A stretch of DNA of 64,000 nt from Telmatactis stephensoni (lineage: Eukaryota > Cnidaria > Anthozoa > Actiniaria > Isophelliidae). The position numbers and the translations under genes were made by a program. The notes beneath the pieces were generated by a model. The model had not been told where the DNA came from and searched no databases. It saw nothing but the letters and a program-made list of their open reading frames with translations. The stretch lies in the NCBI GenBank assembly GCA_029948255.1, contig JALIZF010001714.1, positions 1 through 64,000 of the forward strand. The letters run 5' to 3'. Shown here piece after piece: positions 55,503 to 64,000 of this stretch (positions are counted from its first letter, which is position 1; every line of letters begins with the position of its first letter).

Positions 55503-57198
55503 CACTTCTACAGTGTCCTCCCAGGAGTCTCACTTCTACAGTGTCCTCCCAGGAGTCTCACTTCTACAGTGTCCTTCAAGGAGTCTCACATCTACAGTGT
55601 CCTTCAAGGAGTCTCACTTCTACAGTGTCCTCCCAGGAGTCTCACTTCTACAGTGTCCTCCCAGGAGTCTCACTTCTACAGTGTCCTTCAAGGAGTCTCA
55701 CTTCTACAGTATCCTCCCAGGAGTCTCACTTCTACAGTGTCCTCCCAGGGGTCTCACTTCTACAGTGTCCTCCCAGGAGTCTCACATCTACAGTGTCCTC
55801 CCAGGAGTCTCACTTCTACAGTGTCCTTCAAGGAGTCTCACTTCTACAGTGTCCTCCCAGGAGTCTCACTTCTACAGTGTCCTTCAAGGAGTCTCACTTC
55901 TACAGTGTCCTCCCAGGAGTCTCACTTCTACAGTGTCCTCCCAGGAGTCTCACTTCTACAGTGTCCTTCAAGGAGTCTCACTTCTACAGTGTCCTCCCAC
56001 GAGTCTCACTTCTACAGTGTCCTCCCAGGAGTCTCACTTCTACAGTGTCCTCCCAGGAGTCTCACTTCTACAGTGTCCTTCAAGGAGTCTCACTTCTATA
56101 GTGTCCTCCCAGGAGTCTCACTTCTACTGTGTCCTCCCACGAATTTCACTTCTACAGTGTCCTCCCACGAGTCTCACTTCTACAGTGTCCTCCCACGAGT
56201 CTCACTTCTACAGTGTCCTTCAAGGAGTCTCACTTCTACAGTGTCCTCCCAGGAGTCTCACATCTACAGTGTCCTCCCAGGAGTCTTACTTCTACAGTGT
56301 CCTCCCAGGAGTCTCACTTCTACAGTGTCCTCCCAGGAGTCTCACTTCTACAGTGTCCTTCAAGGAGTCTCACTTCTACAGTATCCTCCCAGGAGTCTCA
56401 CTTCTACAGTGTCCTCCCAGGGGTCTCACTTCTACAGTGTCCTCCCAGGAGTCTCACATCTACAGTGTCCTCCCAGGAGTCTCACTTCTACAGTGTCCTT
56501 CAAGGAGTCTCACTTCTACAGTGTCCTCCCAGGAGTCTCACTTCTACAGTGTCCTCCCAGGAGTCTCACTTCTACAGTGTCCTTCAAGGAGTCTCACTTC
56601 TACAGTGTCCTCCCAGGAGTCTCACTTCTACAGTGTCCTCCCAGGAGTCTCACTTCTACAGTGTCCTTCAAGGAGTCTCACTTCTACAGTATCCTCCTAG
56701 GAGTCTCACTTCTACAGTGTCCTCCCACGAGTCTCACTTCTACAGTGTCCTCCCAGGAGTCTCACTTCTACAGTGTCGTTCAAGGAGTCTCACTTCTACA
56801 GTGTCCTTCAAGGAGTCTCACTTCTATAGTGTCCTCCCAGGAGTCTCACATCTACAGTGTCCTCCCAGGAGTCTCACTTCTACAGTGTCCTCCCAGGAGT
56901 CTCACTTCTACAGTGTCCTTCAAGGAGTCTCACTTCTACAGTGTCCTCCCAGGGGTCTCACTTCTACAGTGTCCTCCCAGGAGTCTCACTTCTACAGTGT
57001 CCTTCAAGGAGTCTCACTTCTAGTGTCCTTCAAGGAGTCTCAATTCCACAGTGTTCTCCCAGGAGTCTCACTTCTACAGTGTCCTTCAAGGAGTCTCACT
57101 TCTACAGTGTCCTCCCAGGAGTCTCACTTCTACAGTGTCCTCCCACGAATTTCACTTCTACAGTGTCCTCCCACGAGTCTCACTTCTACAGTGTCCTC
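55503..57198. repeat. 28-bp minisatellite array, left part
   Basis: About 60 copies of a 28-bp unit in two main forms, differing at TCCTCCCAGGAG versus TCCTTCAAGGAG, with the shared remainder TCTCACTTCTACAGTG. Minor variants (CCCACGAG, CATCTACAG, CTATAG) are scattered. Because 28 is not a multiple of three and the unit has no stop, all three plus-strand frames stay open for up to 571 codons; these are not genes. It is interrupted at 57198 by the CACTG element and continues at 62233. Confidence 0.95.
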
Positions 57199-57251
57199 CA
57201 CTGTGCAAAAAGGCAAATATTCGGAAAGAATATGCTTGAATATAGACATGC

Positions 57252-57537
57252 ATACTTCAAGTATTCAGGGAAATCCATTGGTATTCAAGACCGAGTGATG
57301 CAACGTCATGCTAGAATCACTCGGAACGAATCCGGACAGAATTTCCATTTTCGTCCCGTATACTCTTGACTGACTTCACGTATAAATATTCGCGGCGTAT
57401 ATTTATACGTGAAGTCAGTCAAGAGTATACGGGACGAAAATGGAAATTCTGTCCGGATTCGTTCCGAGTGATTCTAGTATGACGTTGCATCACTCGGACT
57501 TGAATACTAATCGAATTTTCCTGAATACTTGAAGTAA
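57252..57537. repeat. 286-bp near-perfect palindrome
   Basis: Arms of about 138 bp around a 9-bp spacer (57390-57398, TCGCGGCGT). The inner 100 bp of each arm differ at one position by eye; the outer 40 bp carry a few differences and a 1-bp offset. It lies in the left subterminal region of the CACTG element and could extrude as a cruciform. Confidence 0.92.
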
Positions 57538-57639
57538 CAAGTATGATACTCTTGTATACTATTGTCGTATTCGTTTAGTTGATGCTTCGAATATTCTTGA
57601 ATATTGGACATTGTCAAATTCTTCCTACCGAAATACCCT

Positions 57640-57790
57640 ACGAATATCAGTCGTATGTTACGAATATTCCTGAATACTAGACATCCCTGACGTTTTCTTA
57701 GCGAACAACCCTCCGAATTTCAGTCGTATGTTACGAATATTCCTGAATACTAGACACCCCTGACGTCTTCTAGTCGAACTACCCTCTGAA
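57640..57790 (+). repeat. Subterminal direct repeat of CACTG element
   Basis: Two copies, about 74 bp apart, of CAGTCGTATGTTACGAATAT ... CTGAATACTAGACA[T/C]CCCTGACG (from about 57646 and 57720). They probably serve as repeated binding sites for transposition proteins. Confidence 0.75.
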
Positions 57791-58124
57791 TATCATTGGT
57801 ATAATACGGATATTCTTGAATTCTCAACGTATTCTTCACAACATCCCATCGAAATACGGGAGATTTTCAAGCATTTTACCCATTCAAAGGCCTATAACTA
57901 CATCAAAATACATAGAAAAACAAAATATACAAGTATAAACAAACAAATTCATAGCATTGAAATGTGTTTTATTCAAATACGGTATAGGATTTATCAATTG
58001 ACATGGCGGTAACATTTGAACAGTAATAGATAATAGACTACTAACTTGAATCATTTAACTACTTGATATCTTAATAAACGTGTCTCATAGTGTCCTTTAT
58101 ATATACACTCAACTGTTCGCAATC

Positions 58125-58560
58125 AATGTAGCCAGAGGACAAGTCGACGTACGCTATGAAGTACCTCAAAGAAACGGACATCGATCACTGGTTCCCAGCT
58201 TGGAGCATTTTTGGCCGCTTCGCTGAAGTCGCAATCCAAGATTCTCCAGTTTAACTAAAAAGATATAAAAGTATCTTAAAATCTTTTCATCTAAAAGCAT
58301 AATCACAAGTCAATGTACGTACAAGCTTATTACCCGAGCTGATTTACTCGAAAGAACAATCATATTCCCGTCATAGTGAAAACAAAATATGGCCATCCTA
58401 AAAGGAGTCTCTTTTATGACCTTCTTCTTCCCTATAAGAAGGTTTAAAATTGACTTCTCGTACGATAAACTCGGTCAATACTAATAATTGCTTATCAAAT
58501 ATTCAACTTACCGCCAGAGACTTCGGCGTCCTTCCATTGTCGCCCTTGTAGAATACCTAT
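58125..58560 (-). CDS. Possible two-exon 3' gene end inside the CACTG element
   Basis: On the minus strand, FYKGDNGRTPKSLA runs to a GTAAGTT donor (about 58554-58512), and a CTTTTTAG acceptor opens LNWRILDCDFSEAAKNAPSW and then VIDVRFFEVLHS (about 58254-58125). The composition is protein-like and the splice signals are good, but no upstream exon or family is recognised. It may be a captured gene fragment or the end of an element-encoded protein. Confidence 0.25.
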
Positions 58561-61477
58561 TTCTACTCTGATGAAGCTTGTTCTTCTTTCAAACAATGTA
58601 TTAAAGCTTTCTCTATATTTCCTCCTCGATTTGAGAATAATGTAGGCCATATTTTAGGCTCAAAATATAGGATTTTGTAGAACATATTCGCTATCTCCTC
58701 GATCGTACTTCAACCGTTCACTGAATGAGCGCCCACTATTCAAAACACGCACGTGATCAAATACCGTGTTTTCATTGGTTTATTGTGAGAAATGCACGGG
58801 ATTCCTGTGCATTGACCGCTGACTCAACATTTCGCTGGCCAATTATTAATTCATCGAAAAGACAAAGGTGTTTGTGAAGTTGTCTATGCATTTTGGACCT
58901 CTTTCTTTTGATTTTTGACCTAAAAACAGCTCAAAGGACACAAGTCAACAAGATAAAACAAAGGTACGTAAGATAAAGATACTTTTCGTGAGGTATTCCT
59001 CGATTAAGACCTTTTAAATCGACTTTGAAGGGAACGTAAATTTTGGCGCCAATTTTGCACAGTAGTAGGTCAACATGGTCCAAACTGACTGGATTTGGAA
59101 GCTGTTCCTTTTATTATCCAAAGGGACACAATTAATTGTGCTTCTTATTAATTAAATTATTAATATTTTTGTTGCTTTTACTATGTTTGCTAAACAAAGT
59201 ACTGTAAACTGCTTTGGATTCTATGTTGTTGATCAAGCATAAATAGTTAATTTTGTTGTTGTACTAGACACTGATTATCCACATCAAACAATGAGTCTTG
59301 TATTTTACAACCTGCGTTGTTTTATTCGTTAAAACATGTCCAAATTCATAACCAATTATATAACTAACTCTTTGCATTCAAATTTTCAAACATTTGCTTT
59401 GGTTTTTAGGATTACAAAGCAACCATTATTCCAGAATGTGCAAATATATCATGTGAAGCATAGCTAAGAAAAAGAAGAAGAAGAAGAAGAGGAAAAAAGA
59501 ATTAATAATAAAAAGGTCTCTTCATGGCATTAAAAGAAACATGCTCTTGCAATATAAAAATTCAAAAGGATTTCCATGCATTGACTACATAAGGAAATGC
59601 TGCACTAGTGTAAGAGGAGAGAAAAAATCTATGCCAGGAAGATATAAAGGAGATGAACTGAAACTACCACAGCTACATGAAGAATTACCAACTGCAACAG
59701 CAATGCTGGTAATTATATTTTTTCATATTTTAAAACTGCAAATGTGATTTATGTTGGTTAACATGTTTTGCATAATATTGTAGTATTGTAGTGTCATTTC
59801 ACAGTGTTTTGAAAGTTACAGAGGGGAGTACAAAAAAATCCAACTATGCAGTGTACTTGTAGCTTTTTATTATGAAATATATTACTATTGTTTTGTTGGC
59901 ATCATGATATTGATATCCAGACATACTGGATCTAAAAGAATCCAAACATTGATGCTTTGATGAGAATAAAAAATGTTCAACATTACAGAGGAGAACAGAA
60001 AAAGTGACATTTTTTAATCTTAAAATAAAACTCAAGAACTCTGCAAAGTTTTGATATATCAAGCACACTCTTTTACATAATAATGTTCCATATTTACCTG
60101 ACTTTATAAAGTCACAGAAGACAAGGTTGGTTTATTCATCTAAAGTTGTGATTTGTGGCCTAATCATTTTAAAGCACTTGTCATATATTAGGAAGTTACT
60201 AAAGGGAAATTCTGTCCATGACCTATTACACCATCAAATACCATGCAAAACTTGAAAATAAGACTCTTTCATGATAAATAAGCCAATTTAAATTACTTTC
60301 GTTGAAATGATAGATAAGCTTATCTAAATTATTTTGTTTGAAACCTTGTTTCCTGATGAAACAATTTTCCCCGAACATTTCTATGATGTCACTGTTAGAG
60401 GGAATGAGTGCTTCATGTCCACCAGCATAGGCAACATTTTTGTAATATCTACATGTACATTAAAAAAATAGAAAAACAATCAGGACTTTATCATTTGATT
60501 ATTCAGCTTCTTTGAAAAGTAATTTGATATTGTGTGTGAACATTAACTTTTTTTGTCCACAAATACTATGAAATGACCCTATCATGAAATCTTGACAAAA
60601 TTTAATGTTTGACACAGAAGAGTGACTATAGATTGTATTATCTCTCAACAGGTGTAAATGAAACTGCTTATTGGAAGTGGAATGACCAAGAGTTGTTATT
60701 TATATGATTAAATCCATGGTTTTTGTAAATAATTCACCCAGAAATGACTTGATTACTTAAAATTAACAGCAGAGTAAATTTTCACTTGAATGGTACATGT
60801 GACCATTTTTAAAAACTGACAATTTCAAAAATTTTGTCACAATTTGTCAAGTGACAATATTTATTGTGTATTATATTTATGTGTGAGTATTACATAAATT
60901 TAGTCTGAAATTATTAGAATATCTGGCCATCAACAAAATTGTTTTTATTTTGTTGTAATTCAATTTTGTGACTTGCACTTTGAGATTTATATATATATTT
61001 TTTGTCAATTTTATTCATGTAATGTCTTTGTGTATAAATGTTTGCCCGAGCTTTATGATTTTGCACTAACCGGTGAGTGCCACTTAGTGAGATCTTCAGG
61101 CTGGTTTCAGTGCATAATTGAGTGGCTGGCAGGATTTATCCATGTGTGTGCATTATTGGATAAAATTGAACCTGAATGTATTGGAATATCTGTTTGTTCA
61201 TAAAAAAATCACAGGAACTTGCAATTGAAAAAGCCTCACATTTGTACTATTTGTTCATTTCGATTAATTGAAATCAACATTTTTGGAACGACTTGAAACG
61301 AACTCGTGACCAAATGTTTTCAGCAAACCATCTCACAACAATAAAAAGAGTACAAACACCAAAAGTTTACAATAAATTGATAACACCCACTTGAATGATT
61401 TCTTGAACATGTTAAAGAAAATCGACTTATCATTATGCCAGTAGTATTTATGCATGATGATGTTCACATTTTTGATC
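58561..61477. other. Interior of CACTG element, largely non-coding
   Basis: AT-rich. The one coding-like block is 59541-59707 (plus strand, IDYIRKCCTSVRGEKKSM ... ELPTATAML, ending at a GTAATT donor), which has no recognised family. A purine-rich GAAGAAGAAG run lies near 59470. No DDE transposase, RNA gene or further repeat was seen. Confidence 0.4.
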
Positions 61478-62115
61478 ACTCAGAAATAAATGAATACTAT
61501 TTGAAGATTCAAGTAATATTCACACTTCAGATATGAAAATCCTCATACGGTAGAAATATCTTTTACGAAAAGTATGCGTAAATATTCAAACCGCAGAAAG
61601 TATTATTCAAAGTCACAAAGAAATATTATTTTTGGGATTATCTGAAGTATTCTAGTTGAAAATCCCTGTGCATTCATACTTCACATACTCGAGTCCGAAT
61701 ACTCTAGAGATAAATGTTATGCAAAGTATGCATAAGAATTCAGCATGTGTGCACTCTACTTATTGAAAAATGTTTATTGTATCAAAATATTGGTGTTTAG
61801 ACATCTATTTTAGAATGTAAACTGCATGATGTATCACACTTTTCATCACTCAGAAACAAATGAATATTAATTGAAGATTCCAGTAATATTCATACTTCAG
61901 ATATGAAAATCTTCATACCGTAGAAATATCTTGTACGAAAAATATGCGTGAATATTCAAACCGCAGAAAGTATTTTTCGAAGTCACGAAGAAATATTATT
62001 TTTGGGATATCTGAAGTATTCTAGTTGAAAATGCCTGTGCATTCATACTTTACATATTCGAGTCCGAATACTTTAGAGATAAATGTTATGCAAAGTATGC
62101 GTAAGAATTCAGGTT
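61478..62115 (+). repeat. Two long direct repeats near the right end of the CACTG element
   Basis: Copy 1 (about 61478-61740) and copy 2 (about 61848-62112) share GAAGATTC.AGTAATATTCA, ATATGAAAATC.TCATAC and TTTTTGGGAT.ATCTGAAG blocks in order over about 260 bp, roughly 90% alike by eye. They include many GAATATT/GAATACT words. Confidence 0.85.
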
Positions 62116-62232
62116 GTATACTACTAGAATACGTCACGTATATCATCCGTCTCGAATATCCTAGAATACTCCAAGTCAAGAAGCGATATTCTTTTTCTGA
62201 ATACTCTTGAATATTTGCCTTTTGGCACAGTG

Positions 62233-64000
62233 CTCCCACGAGTCTCACTTCTACAGTGTCCTTCAAGGAGTCTCACTTCTACAGTGTCCTCCCAGGAGTC
62301 TCACTTCTACAGTGTCCTCCCAGGAGTCTTACTTCTACAGTGTCCTTCAAGGAGTCTCACTTCTACAGTGTCCTCCCAGGAGTCTCCCATCTACAGTTTC
62401 CTCCCAGGAGTCTCACATCTACAGTGTCCTCCCAGGAGTCTCACTTCTACAGTGTCCTCCCAGGAGTCTCACTTCTACAGTGTCCTTCAAGGAGTCTCAC
62501 TTCTACAGTGTCCTCCCAGGAGTCTCACTTCTACAGTGTCGTTCAAGGAGTCTCACTTCTACAGTGTCCTCCCAGGAGTCTCACTTCTACAGTGTCCTCC
62601 CAGGAGTCTCACTTCTACAGTGTCCTTCAAGGAGTCTCACTTCTACAGTGTCCTCCCAGGAGTCTCACTTCTACAGTGTCGTTCAAGGAGTCTCACTTCT
62701 ACAGTGTCCTCCCAGGAGTCTCACTTCTACAGTGTCCTCCCAGGAGTCTCACTTCTACAGTGTCCTCCCAGGAGTCTCACTTCTACAGTGTCGTTCAAGG
62801 AGTCTCACTTCTACAGTGTCCTTCAAGGAGTCTCACTTCTACAGTGTCCTCCCAGGAGTCTCACTTCTACAGTGTCCTCCCAGGAGTCTCACTTCTACAG
62901 TGTCGTTCAAGGAGTCTCACTTCTACAGTGTCGTTCAAGGAGTCTCACTTCTACAGTGTCCTCCCAGGAGTCTCGCTTCTACAGTGTCCTCCCGGGAGTG
63001 TCACTTCTACAGTGTCCTCCCAGGAGTGTCACTTCTACAGTGTCCTTCAAGGAGTCTCACTTCTACAGTGTCCTTCAAGGAGTCTCACTTCTACAGTGTC
63101 CTCCCAGGAGTCTCACTTCTACAGTGTCCTCCCAGGAGTCTCACTTCTACAGTGTCCTTCAAGGAGTCTCACTTCTACAGTGTCCTCCCAGGAGTCTCAC
63201 TTCTACAGTGTCCTCCCAGGAGTCTCACTTCTACAGTGTCCTTCAAGGAGTCTCACTTCTACAGTATCCTCCTAGGAGTCTCACTTCTACAGTGTCCTCC
63301 CACGAGTCTCACTTCTACAGTGTCCTCCCAGGAGTCTCACTTCTACAGTGTCGTTCAAGGAGTCTCACTTCTACAGTGTCCTTCAAGGAGTCTCACTTCT
63401 ATAGTGTCCTCCCAGGAGTCTCACATCTACAGTGTCCTCCCAGGAGTCTCACTTCTACAGTGTCCTCCCAGGAGTCTCACTTCTACAGTGTCCTTCAAGG
63501 AGTCTCACTTCTACAGTGTCCTCCCAGGGGTCTCACTTCTACAGTGTCCTCCCAGGAGTCTCACTTCTACAGTGTCCTTCAAGGAGTCTCACTTCTAGTG
63601 TCCTTCAAGGAGTCTCACTTCCACAGTGTTCTGCCAGGAGTCTCACTTCTACAGTGTCCTTCAAGGAGTCTCACTTCTACAGTGTCCTCCCAGGAGTCTC
63701 ACTTCTACAGTGTCCTCCCACGAATTTCACTTCTACAGTGTCCTCCCACGAGTCTCACTTCTACAGTGTCCTCCCACGAGTCTCACTTCTACAGTGTCCT
63801 TCAAGGAGTCTCACTTCTACAGTGTCCTCCCAGGAGTCTCACTTCTACAGTGTCCTCCCAGGAGTCTTACTTCTACAGTGTCCTTCAAGGAGTCTCACTT
63901 CTACAGTGTCCTCCCAGGAGTCTCCCATCTACAGTTTCCTCCCAGGAGTCTCACATCTACAGTGTCCTCCCAGGAGTCTCACTTCTACAGTGTCCTCCCA
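62233..64000. repeat. 28-bp minisatellite array, right part (runs off the window)
   Basis: About 63 copies of the 28-bp unit to the end of the window, in the same orientation and with the same two forms as the left part, plus GTCGTTCAAGGAG variants. From about 63130 the order of variant units repeats the end of the left array and then, from about 63770, the beginning of this array. So a larger higher-order block has been duplicated across the transposon's empty site. Confidence 0.93.

Larger units (their letters stand above)
57199..62232. mobile_element. CACTG-ended DNA transposon (CACTA/EnSpm-like), 5.0 kb
   Basis: 5034 bp with 24-bp inverted ends (CACTGTGCAAAAAGGCAAAT and CACTGTGCCAAAAGGCAAAT). 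CTC is duplicated (57196-57198 and 62233-62235). A copy of the same minisatellite junction without the element at about 63768-63780 shows the target as GTGTCCTCCCACGAG. CACTG-type ends and 3-bp duplications are the hallmark of the CACTA/EnSpm group. Subterminal DNA is full of GAATATTC/GAATACT-type motifs and internal repeats. No CACTA transposase is visible, so it is probably non-autonomous. Confidence 0.8.

Noticed and set aside
55308..57369. Overlapping open frames of 571, 432, 389, 186 and 170 codons
   Set aside because: They are the three frames of a stop-free 28-bp tandem repeat; none has a start context, codon bias or flanking gene structure.
62207..63598. Open frames of 463 and 339 codons
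   Set aside because: Same minisatellite artefact as in the left array.
55503..64000. CRISPR array
   Set aside because: The 28-bp repeats are directly tandem with no unique spacers, and the genome is eukaryotic.

Overview
The window is eukaryotic, from a metazoan and most likely an anthozoan cnidarian (stony coral or anemone). The base composition is AT-rich. Genes are split by GT-AG introns. There is a tRNA-derived SINE, and Ty3/gypsy, BEL/Pao, CR1/L2-like, pogo/Tigger, ISL2EU/Harbinger-like and CACTG-ended elements stand side by side. The anthozoan assignment is an inference from this mixture, not a proof. Almost everything recognisable is mobile DNA or genes broken by it.

Layout. (1) 0-10.6 kb: a possible first exon on the minus strand, a decayed minus-strand gene, a two-exon gene with a SAM-like domain, and, divergent from it, an unrecognised gene whose exon is split by a 4.5-kb gypsy element (4572-9083, 5-bp target duplication). 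(2) 10625-15523: a complete two-gene ISL2EU-like transposon with 161-bp inverted ends. It carries a three-exon SAP-SWIM-YqaJ nuclease gene and a THAP-DDE transposase gene stopped by one TGA. (3) 15.9-19.4 kb: exons of a minus-strand coiled-coil/Tudor-like gene. (4) 19.9-43.75 kb: a nest of elements. A pogo-like transposase gene is split by a SINE; the SINE by a 7.1-kb DNA transposon with TGTTGAGG ends; that by a BEL/Pao element; and the BEL carries a gypsy deletion derivative in its 5' LTR and an intact LINE in its gag. Target duplications support every junction except the LINE's. (5) 45-55 kb: a small gene like the C-terminal helix-turn-helix of RecQ proteins, several foldback elements, and a long minus-strand gene joining a DDE-transposase-like region, a homeodomain-like region and a cysteine-peptidase-like region. 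(6) 55.5-64 kb: a 28-bp minisatellite split by a 5.0-kb CACTG-ended transposon. The array beyond the element contains a second copy of the same junction without it.

How the parts work together. The ISL2EU element has both open frames needed for its own movement, apart from the one stop. The 7.1-kb transposon keeps its DNA-binding exons and a minus-strand accessory gene (ubiquitin-like fold suspected, SAM domain) but I find no catalytic core, so it would need help in trans. The LINE has both ORFs intact and the first gypsy is nearly intact; these are the best candidates for recent activity. LTR pairs that look identical or nearly so (0/122, 0/217 and 2/151 differences by eye) point to a recent burst.

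Limits. All alignments were made by eye. Exon boundaries were chosen from splice consensus and reading frame without transcript data. Several frameshifts fall in A-runs and may be assembly errors.
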